This document shows positions 19,105 through 30,643 of a DNA stretch of 64,000 nt, one piece after another (within the stretch, counting starts at the first letter, position 1; each line of letters begins with the position of its first letter). Under the pieces are notes generated by a model. The model had not been told where the DNA came from and searched no databases. It saw only the letters and a program-made list of their open reading frames with translations. The translations under genes were made by a program, and so were the position numbers. The DNA comes from Neofusicoccum parvum (taxonomy: Eukaryota > Ascomycota > Dothideomycetes > Botryosphaeriales > Botryosphaeriaceae), in the NCBI GenBank assembly GCA_020912385.1, contig CP087209.1, positions 2,790,001-2,854,000 of the forward strand, written 5' to 3'.

Positions 19105-21780
19105 ATGCCGTTAAACCTCTCCAAGGAATATCTCCGCCAGCGCGCATCATGGATCCGGGACGAGCTCGATCCACGCATCGCCCGAGACGGCCCCGACTGC
19201 ATGCAGCCAGACGATGTTCTCGCTTTGCATGAACTCTTCGTCGGCCTCCAGCGGGCAGACCTCTCCATATCGATCATCCGGTACTCGCGCATCCACGTCG
19301 CTGTGCTTGAGGTCTCAGGGAAAGCAACGCGCTGGCCGAAGAGACTGGCGGAAGAGTGCGACAAAATCATCGAGATATGGACCAAAAAGTACGGGAAGCT
19401 CGGGGACATCAGGCCCAGGCTGTTCAAGCCGGATGGGAGGCTTTACGGCGTCTGCACTGGCGTTGAGCTGACTCGTGATGTGGGTGCTCGATCGTGGAGC
19501 TGCTAAGAGTGTTGCAGTGATGCTGACCATGAGGACAGTCTCTCGTGAAGTTCTGGGCAGACCAAGATCCTCGATATATGAGTCAGGACAGAGCCATGAA
19601 ACACGGCGCCCTCGGTTTCAACCCTGGAGAGTGAGTCTTGGTCCTATATCATCCGAGGTTGCCGCGTCGAATGGAAGGTTGACAATTGGGAAATCACAGT
19701 TGGTGGATCAATGGCATATTTGCTTTCCACGCCGGTGTCATCGACCTCAATTGCACGGGGGGCGGAATCTGCGCAGATAAGAAGGGCGCCTATGCCGTCG
19801 TCATGAAGGGAGCCGATGAGATCTATACAGAGTCCCCGGACAAGTTCAGGTACCGCTGCAAGTCGAACGATCCGGGCCGGTTCCGGATGACCTCCGCCGA
19901 CTTCAGATCCAGGTATCCCATCCGAGTTCTCAGGTCCCACACTCTCAATTCTCTGTGGTCGCCGAGGAGTGGCGTCAGATACGAGGGCCTGTAAGCCATG
20001 TCACACTTCCAGGTCATTGCATGTATCTTTACTCACATATGACAGTCACAAAATCACTGGATGGACCTTGAGACCTGCAGATCCCGCTGAGAATGATGGC
20101 TCTACGCTTCTCTGGGAAGTTGAATTCGAACGTGACTACACGCTCGAGAACGAACACTCGCGAATTTCAGCCCAGAAGCATCCCTTGGCTGAGGAAACAG
20201 ATGACTACATGGAATACAAGCGGCACAGAAAGGAGATGCTCCACAGAGTCCGCGAGGAGCTCACTCAGGGCATCCCGTCCGCCATTCCCACCACACCCCC
20301 CGCCATCAGCGTCCCTGAAAGACCAAAAGTCACCATACAGTCGCCCCCAATGTCCCCAAAGACCGAGCTACCGTTCTCTGTGGGAGATTACTGCCTGATG
20401 CGTGAGCCAGTATTGCCCGGGTCACCAGAGAGCCCACCATTGACGCGCACATCCTTCTTCCCACCCCAGCCATCACCGCGCGTTCAGACCGGCCCTGTCA
20501 CCAAATCAGATCGTCAAGCGCCTCCTCAACCACGCAGTCTCACCGTCCCCCAAAATCTACGCAAGTCCCTGTCCCCCATCAATGCCGATGTCAGGGGAAA
20601 GAGCGTTTCCAGGAAACCTGACAATCCGTCGTCGTGCCCCACTACCGCCGACAAAGACCGCAGCAAGAGCGCCAAAGACACCTCATTCGCTAATAACGGC
20701 AAAGAAGCTAAGAGCAGTCTCGCCAAATCCTTCACTCGCATCTTCTCCGACGGCGCACTCGACATCGCAGACATCCCCGAATCACCTTTCGGCTCCACCT
20801 TCGACGACGATGACACGAACCACAACGAATTCACCTCCTATCCCTTCGACATGACACCTCTTCCATCCCATCCCATCGACACCTTCTCTCACCCCATCCT
20901 CCGCCAAATCAAATGGGGCAGCGCCCCGCGCGACCTCGCCGCCAACCCACCGACCCCCAAATCCGTCTCGCGGCGGCGCCGCGACCGCGCCGTCTACGAG
21001 GCCTTCTCACGCCAGGGGCGGCCGCCGGACCCAAGGCTCCTGCTGGCGGCCATCGACGACATCGCGGACGACGTGGCGGAGCCCGAGTACCCGGACATGG
21101 TGCTGGAGGAGCCGACGGTGCGCGAGAGCCACTCGGGCTACGCCGGGTTCCGGGCGGGCAGCGGCGAGAGCGGCAGGGAGACGCGGGCGGCCGATCAGCG
21201 GTCGGACGACTACATGCGGCGCATCCCGCCCGGCGGGATCGACCTGGCCAGGTTCACGGCGCAGCAGGAGGCAGCGTGCGGCGGGGGAGCGGGGCGCAAC
21301 GACGGCAGGTTCGACGACAGCGACGGGGCCGGCGGCCACGTGGGCAGGATGCTGCGCGAGCTGTCGGCCGCGTCGAGCCCCGGTGGCGGCGCTGCCGCTG
21401 CCGCGGACGCGGGGATGGCTGAGAGGCGGAAGCACAGCGGCAGGCTGGCGAGCGTGGGCGGCGAGAAGGGGGCGCGGAGGAGCAGCCTGAGCGCGTTCGA
21501 CACCAGGATGCCGGGCCCGTCGGCGGTGATGGAGGATGGGGTCGCGAGGTTCGCGCCCGCGAAGGGCGGTGTGAGGAGGCCGACCATCGTGAGGTTTTCG
21601 GGCATGTTCAAGAGGCAGAGCTTGGAGGAAACGGTGGACGAGGTGTTTGACGAGGGGGCGGCGGCGGAAGAGGAGGAGAAGAAGAATAATAGGAAGAAGA
21701 AGGAGAAGGAAAATGATGGGGGCTCGGGGTCGGTGGAGCAGTTGTTGGAGAAGAGCTTTGCTTCAACGCCGAACTGGTGA
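19105..21780 (+). CDS. SRA/YDG-domain protein with long disordered tail
   Basis: Four exons, 19105-19479, 19539-19630, 19700-19990 and 20046-21780, total 830 residues; every junction is GT-AG and in phase. Residues about 160-280 read 'GFNPGDWWINGIFAFHAGVI ... KGAYAVVMKGADEIYTE ... VLRSHTLNSLWSPRSGVRYEGLHKITGW'. This fits the SRA (SET and RING associated)/YDG fold that flips modified cytosines out of DNA; the 'SPRSGVRYEGL' block corresponds to the YDG motif. The N-terminal 150 residues are helical. The last 540 residues are low-complexity, Pro/Ser-rich, then acidic and Lys/Glu-rich. No RING, SET or nuclease motif is visible. It is expected to be nuclear, binding DNA, with a role in methylated-DNA reading inferred from the family only. 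Confidence 0.82.
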
Positions 21781-22243
21781 GTTGGGTCGATGGGTTGACG
21801 GGGGTTGGGCATCGCGTCATTCACTGCATCGATTGGTCCAAAAGCTGGTACCTGTGCTTCAGCGAGTTTAAGTATTGATCTGCCTGCTACATTGTATTCA
21901 TAAGTGTATCAAGTGCTTGCTGTTCATAATCCTCAAGCAAAGCAACAATCCCTCTTCAGTATGTCCTTAGCAGTCAACAGTATAGAACGCTACATGAATA
22001 AGCTCCTGATGATTTTCTTCGCAGCAAAAATATGGCTTGAAAGAAATTTCTAGTCATTGCAATCAGCCTTGAGGTCGTTAACATATAAACACTCTTCTAA
22101 TCGTACACGGCATACCGGCCTGTAGCTGTCTGAGCTCTTGCTGGACATCCACGACTCATCCCTATCCTTGACCGTCCCATCTAAGGAACAGCCTGAAGCG
22201 GTCTGGAGGCAGATGCTCAGCAATCATCAGTAAGTCTTGAGGA
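21781..22243. other. intergenic
   Basis: 3' flank of the SRA gene; AT-rich; nothing recognised. Confidence 0.5.
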
Positions 22244-22528
22244 TCATGATGAGGATGCACACCTTGGAAGACGGGGCCACGTCGAAAGATGAGACCGTGC
22301 GCCCTTGAACAAGACGCCGCCACACCCGGTCCCTGGACGTTGTGTACTATGAGGATCGTAATACAGATTGGTTGGTGGTGTATACCTCCGCGGTGACAGT
22401 GTTGCATCTTTCAGGTCTTGCAGCATTGAACACGTCATTTTGTAACAGGCCGACAGCTTACTGTTGCGGAGGAGAGCAGGAAGGAGCAGAAGTGAAAAGC
22501 TAAAGCTCCGCGGACAAGCACTTAGCAT
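22244..22528 (-). CDS. candidate small secreted protein
   Basis: ATG at 22528 starts MLSACPRSFSFSLLLLPALL, a signal-peptide-like N-terminus, in an open frame of 94 residues. A possible 45-nt GTAAGC...CAAG intron (in phase) would remove an internal segment. The mature part has a few Cys and a 'YYDPHSTQRPGTGCGGVLF' stretch. There is no homology that I recognise. It could be an effector-like gene or chance. Confidence 0.22.
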   Translation of the reverse strand: MLSACPRSFSFSLLLLPALLRNSKLSACYKMTCSMLQDLKDATLSPRRYTPPTNLYYDPHSTQRPGTGCGGVLFKGARSHLSTWPRLPRCASSS

Positions 22529-23161
22529 CTCCTCCCTGTATGAAGCCAGTTCAATGCAAAGGACATGGATTTCGTGGGATTTTCTTTTTGACCAAGAGCC
22601 GCGGGCATGAGGATTGAGCCCGGCAGCATGTACGGTGAAGGTCCTGGGATCACCGACGCAATCACTGGGCTGCGTCAGCAGTTGAACCGACGATACTAGG
22701 GCATCTGCTTTTCAGTTCATATGGCACAGGTTTGGGAGGCGTTGGGAGGCATTGCCGTTTGGTTATTGTAATTGATGGTTTGGGATAGGAACAACCCGCT
22801 AACGGTAAGATAGGAAACTACAACATGGGCATAAAGATGTTCACCAACAATGCCGTCAGATACAAGCCCTTGATCAGACGCAGTATCTGCTCTTGCCCAA
22901 CTCATTTCTTCAAGTGACTAGCGCAAAGACTTCTTCCATGCCAACCAACAGGACTGGTTGCAGACTACAATGAATGTACCGACAGATAAATTACGAGTTC
23001 GCCGCTGAACAAGTTCCGGCGCGCCCGTACTCAAAGATCGTCGAAGGTTGTTCTTGTCTCTTACACCAAGAGTGCATCCAGCTCAAGGTCTGCAGATTGG
23101 TGCTGCAGATCGAGCGAGGCATGAGACGGATCAGCGATCCAGATGTGATTACGGAGGGCAA
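22529..23161. other. intergenic
   Basis: No gene seen. One tRNA-like B-box match (near 22614) did not fold. Confidence 0.5.
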
Positions 23162-24761
23162 CTAGGCAGAAGGATCGCTTCGAGGAATCCGTGGCACGTC
23201 AAAGATGAAGGAATCACCAAGGGAGAGTGAACCTGGGAAGGGCTTCATGACCTGCAATAGCTGGAGGCGAGGAAACTTTTTCCGGAGCCTGGCATCGTAA
23301 GTATCAAGCGAGTAGTTCGTCTTCTGGCCTCTGATTTGATTCAGACAGAGTCTGCTAAGGTTCGGGAAGATGGTCTCAGTAGTCCAGTCGATGTCGAGGA
23401 CTGTAAAGTCCCCCAGAATTTGGCACGCTTCCAATGTCGGGCAGCTCTCTCCAAAGATGGAAACGGCGGCTGTTGTCAACGTACCAGCCTCGGGGGTAAA
23501 GAACAGGCCAATTTCCTGCAGATGACGGAGAGAGGATGCCGCCTGTCTCAGATGAGACGCAGTAAAGTCTTCAGCGACTACGCCGGGCTGGATCTCCAAG
23601 CGAAGATTTCGAAGGTTCCTACAATGTTGGGCAAAGTCCGCAAAGGCTTCTCCAGAGAGAGTCACGGGGATTTGGCTTCCTGGATTTCCTTCACCTGGCC
23701 GGCGGCTACGACTGAGTTTGAAAACTTCAAGCTCGGGGCTCCCTGATAGGCATCCAAGGATCGGATCTAGAGGCTCTGGTAAGACAGATGCACAACGAAC
23801 CAACCCAACCTTAAGAATCTTCAACCTGGGTAGTGAAGCGCTGATGATGTGAAGCGAGCGGTAATCAGCTCTGATGTCAAGCAACTCGAGTGTTCGAAAA
23901 GTATCAGAGCTCGTGAAACTCTTTGGTGTATGCAGCTGCAACTGCGGAGTTTGGATCTTCCGGACCACGGACTTTTCAGCCAGGTAGGTAACAACATCCT
24001 CGGGGAGAGGATGCTGGGTGATGGAATCCATCAGACGGATCCGGATGTCTGAAAGCGTAGGGTGCCTCGAGATGAACCCAAGAAGCCGATCCGAGTTGAG
24101 ATGATGTGAGGGTCCAACAAAGTAGAAGGCCTCGAGATGTTGGCACCGTGTCTGTAGCTTGCTATCAGCGTAAATGGAGAAAAGACAGTCCAGAGGGTTC
24201 CCGGGTACATTTCTGATTGAGAGCCCGATGGACCCAGAAAGTGGAGCAGACAATGTAGACGCCGCGCATCCCAAAAGTTGCTGAAAAGAATGGCACACTT
24301 ACTGTTATCGCATCCAGAGCATACTCGGTAGCGCGCTCTCGGCATCGAGGCGAGCAATGCACTGTGACGCCGCGAAGCAGAGGTGGCAACACAGGATAGA
24401 TGTGCTGGAGAGTCGCGTCGTAGTAAAACGATAACTCAACCTCCTTCAAGCGGGGCAGAAGTAGTCCGGAGAGACAAGCTGTCGCTGCAGGCAGCTTTGG
24501 GTCCAGAATGATTTTCAACTTCCTGACTTTCCCAGCGTAGTACTGCCGGCGGTCGGGGTGGACGCGCTCGAGAGGCTCGAGGGTGTGCAACTCGGCCCAA
24601 ACAATCTCGGTCACTTCGTCTGCCCAGAGCTTATTCACCAAGATGAGTCTCGGGAGCCAATGCACGCGTTGGCCATGGATAACCTGGCGTCCAGGTTGAC
24701 GATGGAGGATGTTAGCAACGACATGAGCGATCCCGAGAGCTCTTGAGGAGGCAGACTCCAT
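23162..24761 (-). CDS. F-box / leucine-rich-repeat-like protein
   Basis: Two exons, 24761-24303 and 24151-23162 (intron GTAAGT...CTACAG), give 482 residues. The N-terminus, RQVIHGQRVHWLPRLILVNKLWADEVTEIVWAEL, has the spacing of fungal F-box-like domains (a hydrophobic patch, then 'xVNKxWxxxxxxxxW'). The remainder is a series of Leu-rich beta/alpha units ('LPRLKEVELSFYY', 'LRNLRLEIQPG', 'LSRLCLNQI', 'FPRLQLLQVM'), as in LRR substrate-recognition subunits. It is probably an SCF ubiquitin-ligase adaptor with unknown target. ATG 24761 is preferred because the longer upstream frame has no ATG near the F-box. It is cytosolic or nuclear. Confidence 0.75.
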
Positions 24762-27700
24762 GACGGCGAGAGAACAATCAGGGGGCGAGATGGGGAGGTG
24801 AGGTCCACATGTCGTGGGGTGTGCGCGGTGGGTGCGGCGCAGAAGACGAAGTTCGAAGAAGTTTTGTCGAGCCGAGGCCGGGGCTGCGGCTGCGGCGATG
24901 ATGTCGGCAAAGCTGCTTAGTAACAGATGACTAATGAGCCTCCCCACCGCGATGGACTCAACCGGCGCATCATCTAACTAATTCATAAGAGTTTGCCTAA
25001 GCGACTATAAGCAATGCCGCCGCTAATTTACTAACGAGTTCGCCTAGCGGCAGCAATAGACCTTAAAGTGCGGCCCAGCTCCTTCCTAATCCATCACTCC
25101 CATCTGAGCCAGATGCTTCCCTCTCTCTCGCAGCTCCGTGTGTATTTAAAAGTCCTGCTTAGAGAGGAAGACAGTATCAGCAGGCCATTAATCTCCTACT
25201 TAGCTTCTTTCTGGAATGATTTCATTGCCTGCTTTCGACTGAGCCTGAGTTCTTTTTTCCTTTCTCATCTACAGCGGCCTTCTGTTGAAGGTGCAATTGT
25301 AAATAGCACGAGTAGATGCATGACTTGAATTACTCCCACTTCTCCTGACGTACATGAAGAGCCGTGATTAATACACTATCACCCTTGCTTGACATCAACG
25401 TCGTTAGTCTAAAAGTTGTCGTTGACGCTCGCGTGGCTTTCCTACGATTATATAATAAGCCTCGGTTGCTTGGAGAACAGTCTGTGGCTGAAATGAGTTC
25501 AGTCAAAGGCGTGTATATGGCGGATGCCAGTGTATTTTGACGCCTTCGCCTTGCTCTCGCCGACAGCAAGATCTCTAACTCTTAATGACAACGCTAGCTA
25601 CGGTATGCTGCTCCAGTCATTCCTGCCCGCTCTTAACACCCTATCTTACTGCCCACACAATCACATAGAGCAAGCCTACCCACAGACACAAGCATCAACA
25701 ACCCTCAAGCACAAACACGTCAAGCAATAAACTCTGGACAATACCTGAAACAGCATCGCTTGTCAACGCACATACTGCCTGGCGCTCGCAGTGGCAACCT
25801 TTTCCGGCATCGAGAGCGGAGTGCGCTCCGAACTCTCGCACCGCCCATCTCCGGTGCCCGTCTTCCTACGCGGCCTTGCGTCACATCCCCAGGATACCCC
25901 TCCAAGTGGTAGTATGCCTGGGTATCCCTCTTCAGACCGGCTTCCGGCGCTGCTGGTATGCCGTTCAGGGCCGGCTATCGGGGGGGCTCCCAGTTCCGGG
26001 TCTCCGTTTATTCGGATTGGAGAGACAATCTTTGGTGGCGGTCTGCAGATTGAGATACCGAATCCGAAAAGAGGGAGAGAGCACTGGAGCAGTATAGCCC
26101 CGAAAGGCCATCAAAGCAACGGTCCTATTTCTCCAATCATGCCCAATCATGCCCAATCATCTCGTAGAATGGTCTGTTCCGTCACCAAATACTTAGTTCC
26201 TCTTACACCCCAGCCAAAGCATCCAGGCCTTGAGTCAAGAACAGCGATGGGTGTTTCAGTAGCAAACAAACACAGAAATCTAGAGCGCCGCGTCCTGCAG
26301 CCACCCGGTTTCTCAAACGCCGAGTCTCTCTCGTAACGCCACCTCGTACCCAAGACATCAAGTACCGAAGGTGTGGAAAATCGCCGAATCCACGTGCTCT
26401 TGGAGGCGTTGTTGTCATGTAACGCCAGATCCCTTGAAAAGAGCCGAACGAGTACGAAGCGGGCAGCTGGCACCGCCGATCTGGCCGAATAAGCTTACAT
26501 AGGCACCCGGTGGGATCCGACCGTGACCGAACTTGTAGAAGGTTACGGATACCGGGGCGGACCGTTTCACCGGTGGGAGGCCCTGCGGTCCGAACGCGGC
26601 AGCAGTGCACGCGACAGGTGGTGTAAAGACGTTGCAATGCGATAAGTACGGTGTCTCCAATCGTGCGCGTGTGCGCGCTTCCTGGGGATCTGGCGAGAGA
26701 CACGCGAGACGACGGGTTCAGGATCTGAGCACCTACTTTGCGTCGGTTTATGCCTCAGCGATAGACAGAAAAGGGGCTGCCCGGTGGCGAGCCGCCGACG
26801 TCAGGAGACCAAGTTCGGGGCTCCTCCCTTGATTGAGAGGTCATGCTCTACGTGTTTTCCTGCTGGTATCTTAAGATCTCACATAATTCTAGTAGCAGAT
26901 GGTGTTGAGCGGAACGTTCCGTACGTCTGAAAATGGATGTGATGAATTTCCAAGGCTTTACTATGAATAGCCAATAGGGTCCGTCCTGTTAGCGTTCAGC
27001 CCTAGGATCTCTGTTCGGGAAAAATTCCAGCGGGCGAAGTTCGGTGGGGGTTGAATGCTGTTGGCTCTTGACGCGTCATACGGCCTAAATGGTGAATCCG
27101 ACGTCTGTGTTGCATCCATGGGCATCTCCGGGCGGACCGAGGACAGTGAGTGGCCAAACGGAAGCCCAGGGATTGATCATCATCATGATTCATTGATCGT
27201 GGCAGGGCGCTGGTTGTATGAGGATTTACATCTCGCCCGTATACATCGGGTTTTCTGTGGAGGTGTTTCTGGGAACAGAACAGCGCTCAAGGGTGGCCGG
27301 TCGAAGGGGCGGGTCTGAGCGAGCAGGCTGGCGTTCCAGATCGTCTCACACTGGCAGACCCTTATCGGTGGGCACCAAACGTGCCTCAACAGCTGCAGTA
27401 ACTTTACGCGTGTTGCAGAGATAGCCGCGGGGGTCTGATGCCCTCTTGGATTGCAGCCCATGCGAGGAAGCTCGCTCCCGAACAGTGCATAGCCCACTTG
27501 ATCTTCAGCGTCTGAAGAAAAACACGTGCGGACCGACAGGCGAAGTTCATGCCGCATGAAGCAGCTATCTCCACACAGAGGATCCACGATTCTCAGCGGT
27601 AGGCGGCCAGACCACCGCGGCTGGCGGTACGGGCGATGCGATCCTCGAGAAGGGCGTTCCGGCGATGATCTCTCGATGGTCATGGGAATTATGCGCACGT

Positions 27701-28747
27701 AAGGAGAACAGCGAGCCGACGGAAGTGGTGCAGGGTGGAGGAGAAGGGGTAAAAAAATGAGGATTCAAGGACGCTCAGGCCTCATTTTGATACCAGCAAC
27801 CTGGAAGTCTGCAGAAATCAGCCCAGAGATCTCGAATAGGATCAGTAACCTCTCGAGCTCCATGGGGCACAGCACGGCGCGGGTGACCGAGGGCTGTGCC
27901 GTACAGCTGGCAGGGGCCCCTGCACGGCGGAAGGAGCGTCCGGAGAGAGAGGCGCGGCAAGACTCTACGTAAGCAGCTCACACGGCAAGTCCGTGCTCCT
28001 GGTTGTGGGCTGATGCGGATGGAGGGCACCCGGGCGGCGAGTAAGGTTCGGACCGTCACCAACGGCGTGAGCAAAAAGACCCGCGCTGCGCCGCTCAACG
28101 GCCGGCTAGAGCAGTAGCGGCAGGGGTCGGTATATGTGAGCGCCGGGACGGGTGCCGATAGGATGCGGCGCATGCTCGGCAGCGGAGCAGGTGGGCTGCA
28201 AGAAGGGCGAATGCTGCTCGGGAGCAGCAGAGAGACGGGTGGCTCTGGACGCGTGCCGGGCTGCAGCGGACGCAGACGGACGGGACAAATGAGGCCGAGC
28301 ACGGGTCGGGGCTGGTCCTGGAGGCGTCGTGACGTCTCGGAGTGAGGCCGAGAGGCTCGGGGGGAGCTGGGCAAAGCCGACACCGAGCGTCAGACGGTGT
28401 GATACGAGTAAGCACCTCCACCTGCTGGGAAGGTGAGACAGCATGCAGGTACCGGACGGGTCGGTGGAGCGCGAGGCCACAGGGCGAGGGGCCCCAGGTG
28501 GTGGAGAGCGACGGGCTGCACGGCCAGCGCACGCGCCCGCGCAATTCCCGCCGGGCCAACTGCGGCACCTCGCCGCTCGCCGCTCGCTGCTCGCTGCTGC
28601 TGCACGCCGCACCCGGTCACGTGCTGGTCCGAAACTCCATTGCCTGCCCAAGAGCCTATGTACAATCTAGAGGAAGTGGTATCGCGTGCAGGGAAGACAG
28701 CCGCGGCCGATCGCGGGAAAAAGAAAAACGAATCGCGGCGCGGGTGC
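24762..28747. other. 4 kb gene-poor region
   Basis: No supported gene. The part 24960-25760 is AT- and pyrimidine-rich. 26130-26160 holds a 10-bp triplication. 27700-28740 is increasingly GC-rich with antisense overlapping ORFs lacking motifs. I found no transposase, reverse transcriptase or terminal repeats. Confidence 0.45.
26133..26160. repeat. 10-bp tandem repeat (CCAATCATGC), about 3 copies
   Basis: Three successive CCAATCAT blocks at a 10-bp period. Each contains CCAAT. Confidence 0.7.
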
Positions 28748-30484
28748 TCATGCGGGCGTGGGCGCCGACAGGACGTGGGTTGGGCGGAGCAGTGGCGGCG
28801 TACCGCTCTGCTGGGAAGCCTTAACCTCACCCGCTCCGTTCACCACCGCCGCCGTCTTTGCCTTCGCCGCCGCGGCGCTTCCTATCAACGCCTCCACCGC
28901 GCTCACTGCCAGGGCCGTCGTGAGCGCCCGGTTGCCCAGCTTCATCTGCGTCTTGCCGTACTGGCACAGCCACCCGATCTCGAACGACCCGTCCTCCTGC
29001 TGCATGGTCAGCAGCCGCTGCAGGTCCAGCTCGTTGCGGATGCCCATGTAGTGGCAGGCCAGCACGCGCATGGCCAGCCCCATCGAGTCCGCCGCGCTGT
29101 TGATGCGCTCGCTCAGCCGCTCGCGCAGCAGCGCCGCCGTGTTGCGGAAGATGTCCGAGTTGGCGTTCTCCACCAGCAGCCGCGCGAAGAAGTACAGGTA
29201 GACGTCCGGCGAGTGGTAGTAGCGCGTGCCGTTCAGGTAGCCGCGGAAGAAGAGCACGTCCTGGATCCAGTCCTTCGTCGGCTGGAGCCCGGGCTCGCTG
29301 CCGCGCCCGAATGTGTAGTACAGCCGCACGACGTTGATGCACACCGTGGGGTCGGTCCGGTCGCGCGACTTGTCGAAGTACACCTGTTTACCACATGCTT
29401 AGCATTCTGTCGCGCCAAGCCGCCGTCCGCCGCCGTCAGCCGCACCTTGACGATTCCGTCTGCTGTCGTCTGCTCGGGCGAGATCATCTCGTTCATGACC
29501 GAATGCGCCACCGTCGTGTCGAGCGGCAGGAGCTTGAACGCGTACGATGTCGTGTCGACATCGTCGGGGTACGTCTTGGTCGTTCCAAATGGGCTTGCTG
29601 TTCTCCGAGTTAGTCTCTGGTGCTTGACTGCGGCAGGCGCGTCGACTGACTAGTAAAGTAGTTCCAGGTGCGGTCGAAGTACTTAAGCTCCAGGAGATCC
29701 CTGCACATGCATTGTCAGCTCCGCTGCGCCGAGCAGCCGGGGTGTCACTGGGCGCTCACATGTCGCCCATCAGCTCGTAGGTGAGGAGCTGTGAAAAGTT
29801 GTCAGGAACCACAGCTCCACTGTCCGTCTCCGAGTGGAGCTTCTTTGCTTGCCTCAGCAGCCAGTCCCTACCTCTCCGTGCCGGATCTTCCAAGACGTTC
29901 AGGAGCTTCCTCCGCACATTTGCGGCATCGTCGAAAATTATGGCCTCCCGGAAACCGAGGGATTGTGCGGCAATGACATTGTCCGACTTGTCGTCAACGA
30001 AAACCGCCTCGTTGGCGGCCGTTTCGGTCGCCTTCAGCACGTGGCGGTAGAAACGCAGCTCCGGCTTGCACATGCCAGCCTCGCACGAGGTGAAGACGCG
30101 GTCGAAGATGTCCCAGTCAAACGCCTTGTTCCTGAGGATCTCCCAGTCCGGCGCCGAAATGTTGGACATGGCGTAGACCCGCAGGTCTGGGTGTGCCGCT
30201 CTGAGCTCCCTGATGGCGGCTACCACACCGTCGTTCTGGGCCTGCGAGTCCCGTGCCAGCTGGAAGGCACTCGTGACGTCAGTCGCGGAGACGCCACCCT
30301 GGGTTGCCAGCTGCGCGAAGCACTCGTCCTGTCCGATCCGGCCGCAGTTGTATTCGTACCAGGTAGGCGAGTTGCGGAACTCCTTCAAGAGCTTCGGGTT
30401 GATGGACAGCGTTGTGGGTGGGACCCAGCTGCAGAGGACATCGCCAATGTCGAAGATGATGGTCTTCACGGGAGCTTCGGCCAT
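28748..30484 (-). CDS. HAD-like / class II-type terpene cyclase (drimane synthase type)
   Basis: Four exons, 30484-29760, 29700-29651, 29597-29446 and 29383-28748, give 520 residues with consistent phases. Residues 1-240 form a haloacid-dehalogenase domain: 'TIIFDIGDVLCSW' (motif I; nucleophile Asp, Gly at +2), 'YAMSNISA' (motif II Ser), 'CKPELRFY' (motif III Lys) and 'VFVDDKSDN' (motif IV). Residues 255 onward form a helical domain with 'TYPDDVDTTSYAF', a DxDTT motif like the DxDD acid of class II terpene cyclases, and 'MQQEDGSFEIGWLCQYGKT'. This two-domain layout is that of AstC-type fungal enzymes and bacterial drimenol synthases, which cyclise farnesyl diphosphate to a drimane. It is divergent from the class I terpene synthase at 32042. 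Product and phosphatase activity are inference. Confidence 0.85.
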
Positions 30485-30637
30485 GTTGTCGGGAGGATTG
30501 GGAAGGAGGGATGCAGACGGCTTGCGTAACAGCGCAATAGCGGGAACTAAGAACAAAACGCTGCGGGGATGTCCTAGAGCCGTCAACGATGCCTGGCCTC
30601 GGTCTGAAAGCCCCGCGACGCCTCGCCAAATCGGCGA

Positions 30638-30643
30638 TTTATA
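30638..30643 (-). promoter_or_regulatory. TATA-like box of HAD-terpene cyclase gene
   Basis: TATAAA on the minus strand about 155 nt before the ATG at 30484, in the shared divergent promoter. Confidence 0.35.

Noticed and set aside
22575..22700. tRNA-like B-box match near GAGCCCGGCAG
   Set aside because: No complementary acceptor stem or D-arm could be placed in either orientation, even allowing the T-loop intron seen in the Arg tRNAs.
24960..25760. AT-rich stretch suspected to be a RIP-mutated transposon
   Set aside because: No terminal repeats, target-site duplication or residual transposase/RT reading frame could be seen; base composition alone is not enough.
26131..26160. Possible CRISPR-like array at the 10-bp triplication
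   Set aside because: Units are contiguous with no spacers, and the sequence is from a eukaryote.
28433..29653. + strand ORF of 406 codons
   Set aside because: It is antisense to the HAD-terpene cyclase exon, whose motifs are unambiguous on the minus strand.
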